This document shows, piece by piece, positions 24,837 to 34,416 of a DNA stretch of 64,000 nucleotides. How positions within the stretch are numbered: position 1 is the stretch's first letter; every line of letters starts with the position of its first letter. A model generated the notes under the pieces. That model saw only the letters and a list, made by a program, of their open reading frames with translations. It ran no database searches and was not told where the DNA came from. Position numbers and translations under genes: made by a program. This stretch comes from Luteibacter anthropi (GTDB taxonomy: Bacteria; Pseudomonadota; Gammaproteobacteria; Xanthomonadales; Rhodanobacteraceae): the NCBI RefSeq assembly GCF_011759365.1, contig NZ_JAARLZ010000001.1, positions 310,001 to 374,000 of the forward strand, in the 5' to 3' direction.

Positions 24837-27800
24837 TCAGGAGCGCTTCTTTCGTATCGCCTTCCAGCGCTTCAGCCGTTTCTTGAGCAGTTTGCGGTGC
24901 TTACGGCGGGCCTTGCGTACCTTGCGGTCGTGATTCCACAGGTAGATCGCCGGTGTACTCAGCAGGGTAAGCAGCTGGGAGACCAGCAGGCCGCCGACGA
25001 TGGCGATGCCCAGCGGGCGGCGCATTTCCGAGCCCACGCCGAAGCCGATGGCCAACGGCAGCGCGGCGCCCATCGCCACCAGGGTGGTCATCGTGATCGG
25101 GCGGAAGCGCACCAGCGCGGCCTGCCGGATGGCCTCTACCGGTGTCATGCCCTGCTCGCGTTCGGCGACCAGCGCGAAATCCACCATCAGGATCGCGTTC
25201 TTCTTCACGATACCTATCAACAGCAGTACCGAGATAATCGCCATCAAGGTCAGCTGCGTCTGTGTGACCAGCATCGCCAGGAACGCACCGGCACCGGCGG
25301 CGGGCAGCGTCGAGAGAATGGTGAGCGGGTGGCCCAGGCTCTCGTAGAGGATGCCCAGCACGATATACACCGCGAGAATCGCACCGATCAGCAACACCAT
25401 GCCATTGGATTTCGCATCCTGCAGGCGCTGGTTGAGGCCCGTGACGTCCATGCGGATGCCTTCGGGCAGGTGGATCGCACGCAGTGCCTGTTCGATCAGG
25501 GCGTTGGTCTGGTCCGGCGTGACACCCTGCGGCAGGTTGTAGGTGACGTCTGCGGATTCGAACTGGTTCTGGTGCGTGACGGCCGTGGGAGCGGCTCGCG
25601 GCAGGATCTTCGCCACGGCCGACAGCGGTACCATCGTGCCCGTGGCGCTCTTCACGTAGGTATTGAGCAGGGCTTCCGGGCTCATCGCTTCCGTGGCGGT
25701 GGCCGTGAGCACCACCCAGTATTGGTTGATGTCCGAATAGATCACCGACACCTGGCTTTGTCCGAAGGCGTTGTATAGCGCCGTGTCGATCAGGCCCATG
25801 CTCACGTTGAGCCGGTTGGCCGTATCGCGGTCCACGGTAAGCATCTGCTGCTTGCCCACCACGTCGAAATCGCTGCCGACGTCCTTGAACTGTTTCATCG
25901 TGCGCATCTGGCGCACGAGCTTCAGCACCCAGGGCTGGAGATCCTGGCCGTCGGTGCTGATGAGCTGGAAAGAATACTGGCCGCGGTTGCTGTTGCCACC
26001 ACTGCCACCCAGGAATTGCACGGGCGACATGAACACCTGCACGTCCGGCAGTTTTTCGTAGACCTTGCCCAGCCGTTCCATCACCTCCTTGATGCCTTCA
26101 TGGCGCTGGCCGGGAGCGCTTCCCTTCGTTTTCAGATCGATGAACATCGTGCCCTGGTTGCCCACGGCACCACCGTTGTCGCCACCCAGGATGGTGGTGA
26201 CATCCAGCACGGCATCGTCGTGTTGCATGATCTCGCCGACACGCTTCAGTCTCTCGTTCATCACATCGGGCGAGATGTTGGCATCCGCGACGACGTCGGC
26301 CTGCAACATGCCCGTGTCCTCGTCGGGCATGAAGTTGCCGCCCGCCGTCTTGACCACGGCGATGCCCAGCAGGACGGTGGCAAACAGCAGGGTCAACGGC
26401 TGCCAACGCATGATCCGGCGATGGTGCATGGCCCAGTCGAGCGCGCGTTCATACAGGCGCAGCAGGCCACGGTCGAAGCGTTCCAGGCGCTGTTCGAGCC
26501 GGCCGGGCTTGCGGTCGGGATCGTCGTGCTTGAGATAGCGCGCACACAGCGCAGGCGTCAGCGTGAGCGAGACGATGGCCGAGATGAGCACGGCCGAGGC
26601 GAGCGTCACCGAGAACTCGCGCAGCAGCTTGGTGATCATGTTGTTGCCGAACAGCAGCGGAGCGAACACCGCCACCAGCGACACCGTGATCGAGATCACC
26701 GTGAAGCCGATCTCGCGCACGCCGTCGAGCGAGGCCGGCATGGGTTCCGAGCCGTTCTCCATGTGGCGCACGATGTTCTCGATCACCACGATGGCATCGT
26801 CCACGACGAAGCCGATACACAGCACCAGCGCCATGAGCGACATGGTGTTCAGCGTATAACCGAGCACCCACATCACCACGAAGGCGCCGGCCAGCGACAG
26901 CGGCACGCTGAGGGTGGCGATGAGTGTGGGCCCCAGGCGTCGCAGGAACACCAGCATCACCAGCATCACCATCACGATACTGATGAGCAGCGCCACCTTC
27001 ACTTCGTGCAGGGCGGACTGGGTGGTCTGGGTGAGATCGAAGATCGGCGTGACTTCCGCATCGGCGGGTAGCATGGCGCGGAAGCGAGGCAAGGCCTCGC
27101 GGATCGCCTCGGCCGTGGCGATCGCGTTCGCCTCCGGCCGCTTGTTGATCTGCATGGTGACCGAGCGCTGGCCCTGGAACCACGCGGCCTGGTACTGATC
27201 CTGCTGGCCGCTGTAGACGCGGGCGATGTCGGACAGCCGCACCGGCACGCCATTGCGCACGGCGATGAGGATTTTCGCAAAGTCCTCCGGCTCGCGCAGG
27301 CCATCGTTGGCGATCACCGTCATATTGGTGAGGCCGTCGCTGAGCAGGCCCTGTGGCGAGTTCACGTTGGCGGCGCGCAAGGTATTGGCGACGTCGTTGG
27401 CGGTGAGCCCCTTGGCGGCCAGCGCCTGGGTGTTCAGCTCGATGCGCACCGCATGCGGCGTGCCGCCGAAGACCTGCACGCGTGACACGCCGTCGATCTG
27501 CGCCACGGTCGGCCGGATTTGCGTATCCACCAGATCGTAGAGCTTGTCCGGCGGCATCGACTTCGATGTGAGCGCGACCAGCAGTACCGGAATCTGGCCT
27601 GTATCGAATTTGAAATACTGCGGCGGCGAAGGCAGTCCGGGCGGCAGGTCGGCCGCCGAGGCGTTGATGGCGGCCTGCACGTCGCGGGCCGCGGCATCGG
27701 TGGTGCGATCCATCGTGAAACGGATGCGCACGAAGCCGCTGCCTTCGGCGCTGTTGGAATACATCTGGTCCACGCCGGGGATGCGCCCGAAGTGGCGTTC

Positions 27801-28001
27801 CAGCGGGGCGATGATGGTCGTGGCCATCGTCTGGGCGTTGGCGCCGGGCATCTGCACCTGCACGAACACGGCCGGCACTTCCACCGCCGGCAAGGCGGCG
27901 ACGCCCAGCAGCAGGTAGGCCAGGAAGCCGGCCAGCGTGAGGCCCGCCGCCATGAGCGAGGTTCCGATCGGCCGGCGGATGAATGGAGCAAAGAAGTTCA
28001 C
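24837..28001 (-). CDS. RND multidrug/solute efflux pump, MdtB/MdtC-like, without adaptor gene
   Basis: The product (1054 residues) is an inner-membrane proton-driven RND exporter. I place the start at GTG 28001 (minus strand), preceded by GGGAG at 28006-28010; it gives MNFFAPFIRRPIGTSL, the usual RND N-terminus. The longer frame to 28046 lacks an RBS. Motifs include GPTLIATLSVPLSLAGAF, the proton-relay segment FVVDDAIVVIENIV with its paired aspartates in helix 4, and AIISVLLLIGIVKKNAILMVDF near the C-terminus. The tail is very basic. No HlyD/AcrA-type adaptor or outer-membrane factor is adjacent: upstream is btuB, downstream a MATE gene. It must therefore borrow an adaptor encoded elsewhere. 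Confidence 0.93.
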   Translation of the reverse strand: MNFFAPFIRRPIGTSLMAAGLTLAGFLAYLLLGVAALPAVEVPAVFVQVQMPGANAQTMATTIIAPLERHFGRIPGVDQMYSNSAEGSGFVRIRFTMDRTTDAAARDVQAAINASAADLPPGLPSPPQYFKFDTGQIPVLLVALTSKSMPPDKLYDLVDTQIRPTVAQIDGVSRVQVFGGTPHAVRIELNTQALAAKGLTANDVANTLRAANVNSPQGLLSDGLTNMTVIANDGLREPEDFAKILIAVRNGVPVRLSDIARVYSGQQDQYQAAWFQGQRSVTMQINKRPEANAIATAEAIREALPRFRAMLPADAEVTPIFDLTQTTQSALHEVKVALLISIVMVMLVMLVFLRRLGPTLIATLSVPLSLAGAFVVMWVLGYTLNTMSLMALVLCIGFVVDDAIVVIENIVRHMENGSEPMPASLDGVREIGFTVISITVSLVAVFAPLLFGNNMITKLLREFSVTLASAVLISAIVSLTLTPALCARYLKHDDPDRKPGRLEQRLERFDRGLLRLYERALDWAMHHRRIMRWQPLTLLFATVLLGIAVVKTAGGNFMPDEDTGMLQADVVADANISPDVMNERLKRVGEIMQHDDAVLDVTTILGGDNGGAVGNQGTMFIDLKTKGSAPGQRHEGIKEVMERLGKVYEKLPDVQVFMSPVQFLGGSGGNSNRGQYSFQLISTDGQDLQPWVLKLVRQMRTMKQFKDVGSDFDVVGKQQMLTVDRDTANRLNVSMGLIDTALYNAFGQSQVSVIYSDINQYWVVLTATATEAMSPEALLNTYVKSATGTMVPLSAVAKILPRAAPTAVTHQNQFESADVTYNLPQGVTPDQTNALIEQALRAIHLPEGIRMDVTGLNQRLQDAKSNGMVLLIGAILAVYIVLGILYESLGHPLTILSTLPAAGAGAFLAMLVTQTQLTLMAIISVLLLIGIVKKNAILMVDFALVAEREQGMTPVEAIRQAALVRFRPITMTTLVAMGAALPLAIGFGVGSEMRRPLGIAIVGGLLVSQLLTLLSTPAIYLWNHDRKVRKARRKHRKLLKKRLKRWKAIRKKRS

Positions 28002-28087
28002 AACACTCCCTGTGATCGCGGGGAACATGCCCGCGCCCGGGCGCACTTTATGACGTCCGGGCTTCTTTGTGGCTGTGCCTATGGTAA

Positions 28088-28111
28088 GGCCCCTGCCGGA
28101 AGGCAGGGGCC
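28088..28111. terminator. Perfect GC hairpin between btuB and the RND gene
   Basis: GGCCCCTGCC pairs exactly with GGCAGGGGCC around a GGAA tetraloop. It lies downstream of btuB on the minus strand and just upstream of the RND start. The T-rich flank is on the plus-strand side, so direction is unclear; it may also be a stable 5' stem of the RND transcript. Confidence 0.5.
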
Positions 28112-28138
28112 TCGTTTATCTTCGTGTGGCTTTTTTCC

Positions 28139-28249
28139 GTAGGAGCGCGCCTTGCGCGCGACCGGGGTGGCCGATGAAGCTGCCACTGGCGTCGTTTGAA
28201 ACTCGTGGCGTATCGCTTCGTACGGTCGCGCGCGAGGCGCGCTCCTACA
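28139..28249. repeat. REP-like inverted pair between btuB and the RND gene
   Basis: A forward copy (28139-28165) and a reversed copy (28223-28249) of the window-wide repeat face each other across about 57 unrelated bases, directly after the btuB stop codon (minus strand). Confidence 0.9.
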
Positions 28250-28257
28250 GGGGGGTA

Positions 28258-30165
28258 TCAGTGGCTGGGGGTGTAGTTGAGCGTCAGGTAGTAGGTGCGG
28301 CCCAGCTGGTTGTAGAACGCGGCCGTTTCGTAGCGCTTGTCGCCCACGTTCGCCACGCGGCCCTGCACGCTCCAGTCGCTGTCCACGTGCCAGGTGGCGC
28401 GCAGGTCGACGGTGGCATAGCCGCCAAGACGCAGCGTGTTGGACGCGTTGTCGTAGCTGCGGCCGGCGGCGTAAACCGAACCGCCCACGGTGAAGGCGCC
28501 CAGGTCCTTGTCCACGTCCGCGCGGGCGAAGCGCTCGGGACGACGTTGCAGGAGGTTGTCGTACGTGGGGCCCGCGCTGCGGTCCTTCGGCTGCTGGAAG
28601 GTCGCCGAACCGCGCAGGTGCCAGCCGTCCACATCGGCACCCACCTGGCCTTCGAGGCCGCGCAGGCGGGCCTTGCTGACGTTCGCGGGTACGAAGTCAT
28701 CGTTCTGGCCGATCAGGTCGTCGATCGTGGTCTGGTAAGCCGTGACGCCCCAGTTCCACACGCCCTGGCGGCCCGTCAGGCCGAGTTCCGCCGTGCGCGA
28801 TTTCTCCGGCTTCAGGTCCAGCCTGACGGTGCCGTAGTAAGGGGAGAACTCGTCGTTGAAGGTCGGGGCATGGAAAGCCGTGCCATACGAGGCCGTGAGC
28901 TTGATGCCGTCGCTGAACGAGTAGCCGTACGCCGCCGACCCGGTGGTGTGGTTGCCGAACTGGTTGTTGTGGTCGTGACGCGCCGACAACTGCACCTCGT
29001 GCGGGCCGAACACGCCCTGGTACAGCGCGAACACGCCGTTGTTGTCACGGCTGCCGCGCACATAGGCCGGCGAGCTCTTCAGCTTCTCCTGCTGGAAATC
29101 GACGCCGGCGCTCAGCGTCTGGCCCGGCGCGAGGGTGACGTCGTTCTGCCAGGAGGCCTGGTTGCGCTTCGAATAGAGATAGCCGGTACGGTATTTGTCC
29201 GGGTCGGTGACGATGGGAAGGAAGGTCACCTGGTCGAGCACCACCTTGCCCTGGCCATTGAGATAGCTGTCGGCGCGGTCCTGGTTCTGGCTGAGGCTGA
29301 CGGACATGCGCCAGTTCTCCAGCACGTCGAAGGCAAGCTTCGCACCGGCCACCTGCTGCGACTGGCGGGTGAGGTTCTGGTAGTCGCCGTCGTACTCCAC
29401 CATGCCCTTGCTGCGCAGCCAGCTGCCGGTCAGTTCGGTGCCGTTGTCCCAGCGGTAACCGCCCGAGAGCGCACCGTTGTAGGTACGGTAGGCGTCGTCG
29501 TGCGCCACGTCGTTCGTGAAGCAGCCGGCGCCGGCCGCGGCCGAGCCGGGGCGGCAGGCCTTGATGCCGGAGGTGTACTGGCCGCCCAGGCTGGCGTTGT
29601 ACCAGCCATGTTCGGTGCCGCCGGACAGGCCGACCTGGCCGCTCGCATAGCCATGGCTACCGCCACCGATGGACACGCTCGGGGTCGGTGCCTGCCCGGT
29701 CTGGCCGCGACGGGTGAAGATCTGGATCACGCCGCCGATGGCGTCGGAGCCGTACAAGCTGGAACGCGGCCCGCGCACGATCTCGATATGGTCGATCTGG
29801 CCCACCGGCAGCTGTTCCCAGGCGGGAGCGCCCGTGGTGACCGAGCCGACGCGGACGCCGTCGATCAGAAGCAGCACATGGTCGCCGTTGGTGCCACGCA
29901 TGAACATCGTGGTCTGCTGGCCGATGCCGCCGGTGCTGGCCATCGAAATGCCAGGCAGGCCGTTGAGCAGGTCGCGGACATTGACCGGCTGGATGCGGTC
30001 GATATCGTCCCGGGAGATCACGGTCACGGGGGCCAGCACCTGGTCCAGCGGCGTCGCGGCGCGATTGGCGGTGACTACCACCGGATCGAGGCGGTCGGGG
30101 GCGTCGGCCGCGTGGGCAGCGGCCATGGACGACAGCAGGGCCATCGCGAGCAGGGTCTTCTTCAT
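28258..30165 (-). CDS. btuB: BtuB-like TonB-dependent vitamin B12 receptor
   Basis: BtuB imports cobalamin across the outer membrane using TonB energy. ATG 30165 (minus strand) follows GGAGG and starts a signal peptide (MKKTLLAMALLSSMAAAHAA); the frame runs 144 codons further upstream, but that part is the riboswitch leader. The 635-residue protein has a TonB box region (DPVVVTANRA), the plug (PVTVISRDDIDRIQPVNVRD, FMRGTNGDHVLLLIDGVRVG, EIVRGPRSSLYGSDAIGGVI) and a barrel ending YYLTLNYTPSH. The upstream cobalamin riboswitch makes the substrate assignment strong: expression should fall when B12 is plentiful. Unlike many riboswitch-controlled btuB genes, no cob or btuFCD genes follow. Confidence 0.94.
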   Translation of the reverse strand: MKKTLLAMALLSSMAAAHAADAPDRLDPVVVTANRAATPLDQVLAPVTVISRDDIDRIQPVNVRDLLNGLPGISMASTGGIGQQTTMFMRGTNGDHVLLLIDGVRVGSVTTGAPAWEQLPVGQIDHIEIVRGPRSSLYGSDAIGGVIQIFTRRGQTGQAPTPSVSIGGGSHGYASGQVGLSGGTEHGWYNASLGGQYTSGIKACRPGSAAAGAGCFTNDVAHDDAYRTYNGALSGGYRWDNGTELTGSWLRSKGMVEYDGDYQNLTRQSQQVAGAKLAFDVLENWRMSVSLSQNQDRADSYLNGQGKVVLDQVTFLPIVTDPDKYRTGYLYSKRNQASWQNDVTLAPGQTLSAGVDFQQEKLKSSPAYVRGSRDNNGVFALYQGVFGPHEVQLSARHDHNNQFGNHTTGSAAYGYSFSDGIKLTASYGTAFHAPTFNDEFSPYYGTVRLDLKPEKSRTAELGLTGRQGVWNWGVTAYQTTIDDLIGQNDDFVPANVSKARLRGLEGQVGADVDGWHLRGSATFQQPKDRSAGPTYDNLLQRRPERFARADVDKDLGAFTVGGSVYAAGRSYDNASNTLRLGGYATVDLRATWHVDSDWSVQGRVANVGDKRYETAAFYNQLGRTYYLTLNYTPSH

Positions 30166-30334
30166 GGAACGGGTTCCTCCGCCGCGTGGGTAGCGGCAAT
30201 CACGAAGCGATGGACGAACGTGAAGGAGGAAAGACGAACGCGTGCGGCCGCGAACGGCCACAGGGCGGTCCGGATCCGCCCTCCGCGAATCGTCCGAAAC
30301 AGGCAGAGCGCCCACGAAAGTTCGCAGGCGCATC

Positions 30335-30540
30335 CATCGGGCCGGTCTCCGGACTCGCGTCATGGGACCCGGCGCCTTCCCGCTTTCGCAGTGGCTGCGA
30401 GCCGATTCCCCGGGAGAAAACGCCTCCCGACGCTTACCGTTGCGGGGGCAGTGCCGGCCTTGCCGCGACGCGGCGCACCGGCTTCCCGTTTCATCCCGCC
30501 GGCCTGGAGCCAGCCGGGACACCCGAACGGCGCCACTGTA
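30335..30540 (-). promoter_or_regulatory. Cobalamin (adenosylcobalamin-type) riboswitch in the btuB leader
   Basis: Read on the minus strand, the leader contains the conserved core elements in order. These are GGGAAGCCGGTG, then GCACTGCCCCCGCAACGGTA, then GCCACTG followed by AGCGGGAAGGCG, the GACGCGAGTCCGGAGACC B12-box region (plus 30342-30363) and a closing GGCC stem. The limits are approximate. It lies 170 bases upstream of the btuB start, leaving room for an expression platform that hides or frees the RBS. Confidence 0.95.
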
Positions 30541-30569
30541 GCCCCCGGCCGGACGTGTGTCACGAATTT

Positions 30570-30609
30570 CTAACAATCGCTTGACAGTCGTAAGCAATTG
30601 CGGCTACAC
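30570..30609. promoter_or_regulatory. Overlapping divergent promoters for btuB and a TonB receptor
   Basis: Plus strand: TTGACA (30581-30586), 17-base spacer, CTACAC (30604-30609), pointing to the Oar-like receptor. Minus strand: TTGCTT (complement of 30593-30598), 17-base spacer, GTTAGA (complement of 30570-30575), pointing to the riboswitch and btuB. The two promoters occupy the same DNA, so only one polymerase can bind at a time. Confidence 0.55.
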
Positions 30610-30760
30610 CGGTTGAGATGCCCACCGAAGCGCAACTACTTGCGCACGGGCGGGCGCCCGGGTGGGGGGTACCAGCCGGGCGTGGTGGTCATCAGATGTG
30701 CACTTGCTTGGCGGTCGCGCTGCGGCCGTCGCCTTGTTGTTCATTCCGGGGAGACCACAA

Positions 30761-33700
30761 ATGAAGCGTTCCTTGTTTCGCGGCATCCTGCCGCGACGTT
30801 CGTCGCTCTGCACTGCCCTCGCCCTCTGCCTCGTAAGCGGAACCACCCTCGCCCAGTCCAATGCATCGGGCGTCATCTTTGGCCGCGTGGCCCAGCCCGA
30901 AGGCGCCGTCGTGCGCCTGCAAAACCTCGATACGGGCTTTGCCCGCGACACCTCGGTGGATTCCGAAGGGCGCTATCGCGTGTCTTCGCTTCCCGTCGGC
31001 CGCTACAAGATCACGCTGGAGCGCAGCGGCCAGGTGGTGGAAAGCCGCGACGACGTCCAGGTCGCCCTGGGTACCGGTGTAGACGTCTCTTTTGCAGGGG
31101 CTGCCGCATCGGCAGGCTCGGCACAGAACCTCGAAGGCGTGCAGGTCACCGGCAACGTGCTGCCGTCCATCGACGTGTCATCCGTCGACTCGCGCACCGT
31201 GCTCACCTCGCAGCAGTTGCAGAAGCTGCCGCTGGCGCGCGACGTCACCGCCGCCGCCCTGCTCGCTCCTGGTGTGATCTCCGGCGACAGCCGCTACGGC
31301 AACGTCGCTTCCTTCGGTGGTTCGTCGGCCTCGGAAAACCAGTACTACATCAACGGCTATGCGGTCACCAACGCGCTCACCGGCCTGGGCTTCACCAGCC
31401 TGCCCTTCGACGCCATCGACCAGCAGCAGATCTTCACCGGCGGTTACGGCGCCGAATACGGCCGCTCTACCGGTGGCGTGATCAACATCGTGACCAAGCG
31501 CGGTGGCAACGAATGGAAGGGCGGCGTGGGCATGTACTGGCAGCCCTCGGGCCTGCGCCAGAGCCCGCGCAGCATCTATCGCAAGAATGGCGTGCTCTAT
31601 CAGGATCGCTCGGAAAACAAGAGCAACGACACGCAGTACACCGGTTACATCAGTGGCCCGCTCATCAAGGACAAGCTGTTCTTCTTCGCGGCGGGTGACT
31701 TCACCCGTTCCAACAGCAAGAACATCAGCCCCATCATCGCGCCGCAGAAAACCAACCAGGAACAGAAGGCCACCAAGTGGATGGCCAAGATCGACTGGAA
31801 CATCACCGACAGCCACATCCTCGAACTGACCGGCATCGGCGACAAGACCAACACCGAGCGCAGCGTCTATCGCTACGACTACGCCACGGGCAGCCGTGCC
31901 AACTACATCGGCACCGATAACCTCAAGAACTTCGACGCGGGTCCGGGTTCAGCGCCGGGTGGCGACGTCTACATCGGCAAGTACACCGGCTACATCACCG
32001 ACGACCTCACGGTGAATGCGCTCTATGGCCGTTCCAACACGCGCCACGTGCGTAACCTCCGCTACGCCGACAATCCCAACTGCCCCTGGATCACCGACCA
32101 GCGCACGGTCAACGTGCCCATCACCGGCTGCGGCCTGGTAAACAACACGGTGCTGGGCCAGGGCGCGAAGGACAAGACGCACGGCTATCGCCTCGATGTC
32201 GAATACCACATCGGCGATCACGACCTGCGCGCCGGCATCGATAACCAGACGCTCGAATCCTATTCGGGCAACGTCTACGAAGGCGGCTACCGCTGGGTCT
32301 ACAAGGATGCCGGCGCGGTGCCCAACCGTCCCGACATCGTGCCGCCACCCGGCGCCCAGTACTTCGTCGAAAAGCGCCTGTTCCAGACCGGTGCGTCGGT
32401 GAAGACGGAACAGGAAGCCCAGTTCATCGAAGACCGCTGGCAGGTCAACGACCGCTGGATGGCCTACATCGGCCTGCGCAACGAGCAGTTCAAGAACATC
32501 AACGGCAACGGCGATGTGTACGTGAAGCAGCGTCACCAGCTCGCCCCCCGACTGGGCCTCACCTGGGACGTGTTTGGCGACTCCACGTTCAAGATCTACG
32601 GCAACGCCGGTCGTTACCATCTGGCGATTCCGTCCAACGTGGCCATTCGTGCCGCCTCGGCATCCACGTATTACAGCGAGTACTACTCGTACACGGGCGT
32701 AGGCCCCAACGGCGAACCCACCGGAGCGCAGCTGCTGGGCTCGCGCCGCTACCTCAACGGTGAAGACGGCACGGTACCGAATCCGAAGACCGTTGGCGCC
32801 CAGGGCATCAAGGCCTATTACCAGGACGAGTACATCCTCGGCTTCGACAAGGCCATCAATGCCGACTGGAGCTACGGTGCCAAGGCCACGTATCGCAAGC
32901 TGAAAAGCTCCATCGACGACTTCTGCGATTCGCGCCCGTTCGAAACCTACGCGGCACGCAACGGCATCGACCTCAGCAACGCATCGATTCCCGGCTGCTA
33001 TCTGTTCAACCCGGGCAAGTCGAATACCTTCCTCGTCGACGTGGGCGGCGGCAACCTCGTGCCGTTCAAGCTGAGCAAGGCCGACTTCACCTCGCCGCCG
33101 CCGGGCAACGTGCCCTTCCCCGACCTCAAGCGCAGCTACTACTCGCTGGACCTGTACCTTGAACATCACTTCGCGGACGGCTGGTTCGGTCGCGTCGATT
33201 ACACGTTCTCGCGCAGCTACGGCAACTCCGAAGGCCAGCTGAAATCGGATATCGGCCAGCTCGATCCGTCGGTGACGCAGGATTGGGATGCCCCGGAAAT
33301 CATGCAGTACACCAACGGCCCGCTGCCGAACGACCGCACGCACCAGCTGAAGGCTTACGGTTACTTCCAGGCCACCCCGGAATGGCTCTTCGGCGCCAAC
33401 CTGTCGGTCGCCACGGGGCGTCCGAAGAACTGCATCGGCGTAGACCCGGTAGATGCCATCGACTACGGTGCGTCGTACTTCGAATGCGGCCTCAAGCCAT
33501 CACCCCGCGGATCGAAGGGCCGCCTGCCGTACACCTGGAACCTCGACCTCAATGCGGAATACCGCCCGGTATGGGCAGGCGAAAAACAGCCGCTTGCTTT
33601 CACCGCCGCAGTCTTCAACGTGGTCGGCAGCCAGCGCCCCGTCGCACAGATCGACGTCGGCGAAACCGGCACCATCCGCGACGGCATACCAGTCGTAAGC

Positions 33701-33772
33701 CAGGACTACCAGCGCCCCATCGCCTTCCAGAACCCACGCTACTTCCGCTTCGGCGTCCGCTACGACTTCTGA
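30761..33772 (+). CDS. Oar-like TonB-dependent receptor with carboxypeptidase-regulatory domain
   Basis: This is a 1003-residue outer-membrane receptor. The frame is open from 30662, but ATG 30761 starts the signal peptide (MKRSLFRGILPRRSSLCTAL, cleavage after TLA). A short carboxypeptidase-regulatory-like beta-sandwich follows (SGVIFGRVAQPEGAVVRLQN, residues about 35-105). Then come the plug (PLARDVTAAALLAPGVI, QYYINGYAVTNAL, GAEYGRSTGGVINIVTKRGG) and a long barrel ending in FRFGVRYDF. This architecture is common in Xanthomonadales and myxobacteria; the substrate is often unknown. It is divergent from the riboswitch-controlled btuB. Two hairpins after the stop, the second with a T-run, form a terminator. 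Confidence 0.92.
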   Translation: MKRSLFRGILPRRSSLCTALALCLVSGTTLAQSNASGVIFGRVAQPEGAVVRLQNLDTGFARDTSVDSEGRYRVSSLPVGRYKITLERSGQVVESRDDVQVALGTGVDVSFAGAAASAGSAQNLEGVQVTGNVLPSIDVSSVDSRTVLTSQQLQKLPLARDVTAAALLAPGVISGDSRYGNVASFGGSSASENQYYINGYAVTNALTGLGFTSLPFDAIDQQQIFTGGYGAEYGRSTGGVINIVTKRGGNEWKGGVGMYWQPSGLRQSPRSIYRKNGVLYQDRSENKSNDTQYTGYISGPLIKDKLFFFAAGDFTRSNSKNISPIIAPQKTNQEQKATKWMAKIDWNITDSHILELTGIGDKTNTERSVYRYDYATGSRANYIGTDNLKNFDAGPGSAPGGDVYIGKYTGYITDDLTVNALYGRSNTRHVRNLRYADNPNCPWITDQRTVNVPITGCGLVNNTVLGQGAKDKTHGYRLDVEYHIGDHDLRAGIDNQTLESYSGNVYEGGYRWVYKDAGAVPNRPDIVPPPGAQYFVEKRLFQTGASVKTEQEAQFIEDRWQVNDRWMAYIGLRNEQFKNINGNGDVYVKQRHQLAPRLGLTWDVFGDSTFKIYGNAGRYHLAIPSNVAIRAASASTYYSEYYSYTGVGPNGEPTGAQLLGSRRYLNGEDGTVPNPKTVGAQGIKAYYQDEYILGFDKAINADWSYGAKATYRKLKSSIDDFCDSRPFETYAARNGIDLSNASIPGCYLFNPGKSNTFLVDVGGGNLVPFKLSKADFTSPPPGNVPFPDLKRSYYSLDLYLEHHFADGWFGRVDYTFSRSYGNSEGQLKSDIGQLDPSVTQDWDAPEIMQYTNGPLPNDRTHQLKAYGYFQATPEWLFGANLSVATGRPKNCIGVDPVDAIDYGASYFECGLKPSPRGSKGRLPYTWNLDLNAEYRPVWAGEKQPLAFTAAVFNVVGSQRPVAQIDVGETGTIRDGIPVVSQDYQRPIAFQNPRYFRFGVRYDF

Positions 33773-33783
33773 CGCCACCAAAG

Positions 33784-33855
33784 GGCATCCGGGCAACGTA
33801 TCCGGATGCCCCGCGAATCCCCAGAACTGGCCGGCGCGGACACGCCGGCCCTTTT
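33784..33855 (+). terminator. Terminator of the Oar-like receptor gene
   Basis: Two stems follow the stop codon. GGCATCCGG/CCGGATGCC is at 33784-33810. GGCCGGCG/CGCCGGCC is at 33829-33850 and is followed by five T, which makes it a standard intrinsic terminator. Confidence 0.88.
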
Positions 33856-33862
33856 TCTGCCC

Positions 33863-34233
33863 TGTAGGAGCGCGCCTCGCGCGCGACCGGTTGGAATGTT
33901 GCGCTCCGTAGTAAAGCAGCCCATGTGGTGCTTCGCTCCGTAGGGTGGGCTCGCCTTCCGGCCTCGCATCGGCGCTGGAACGTGGCGTTGCAGAGGCGAC
34001 GGGGGCGGCCCTTGGCGCTCCGGCCTGCGGTGTCCCTCGGGAAAGGAGGAGCCGCTGCGCGGCTCAGTGTCTTATGGCTTCGCCCCTTCGGGCCCGGGGA
34101 GCGGGCGGGGTTTTTCGACTCGGCTCCTGCCTCGGCGAAAAAGGCCGGCCTTCCTGGCCGGCCCCCTTCGGGCCTTTTCCGCCCACTCCCCTCACCTCCA
34201 TCAAGTCGCGCCAAGGGCCGCCCCCGCCGCCTC
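33863..34233 (+). repeat. Left arm of a long inverted repeat, containing a 241-bp element with 26-bp terminal inverted repeats
   Basis: About 371 bases here recur nearly unchanged, in reverse orientation, at 35802-36182. The arm starts with a REP-like copy (33863-33890). It continues with a segment carrying GCTCCGTAG direct repeats and ends with an element whose own ends (33993-34018 and 34208-34233) are 26-bp inverted repeats differing at one position. Inside are several short hairpins (GAGCCGC/GCGGCTC, GGCCGG/CCGGCC) but no convincing coding frame. The layout suggests a MITE-like or structured-RNA element rather than a gene. Confidence 0.85.
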
Positions 34234-34255
34234 TCCACACGTCGCGGCAGCTTGT

Positions 34256-34341
34256 TGTAGGAGCGCGCCTGCGCGCGACCGGTTGTCACGAAAACTATCA
34301 TCGTTTCGATTCCACCGGTCGCGCGCAAGCACGCTCCTACA
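34256..34341. repeat. REP-like inverted pair (composite of 86 bp)
   Basis: Forward and reversed copies flank a spacer containing TCATCGTTTCGAT. The same spacer recurs, in one orientation or the other, at 34417-34503 and 35695-35781, so the mobile unit is the whole 86-88 bp composite rather than a single palindrome. Confidence 0.92.
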
Positions 34342-34416
34342 GGGATGCGGTGTCGCAAGATGGATCGCCGATGCGACCGGTGCCACCTCACGACTAACCT
34401 GGCGTAACTACTGTCG

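Noticed and set aside
28069-30573. 834-codon plus-strand frame antisense to btuB
   Set aside because: The minus strand encodes a complete TonB receptor with riboswitch; the plus frame shows no family features.
30166-30597. N-terminal extension of btuB
   Set aside because: These 144 codons correspond to the cobalamin riboswitch leader; the signal peptide starts at ATG 30165.
33993-34233. Protein-coding gene in the inverted-repeat element
   Set aside because: Frames differ between the two arms through small indels and no frame has an RBS; the structure is dominated by hairpins.
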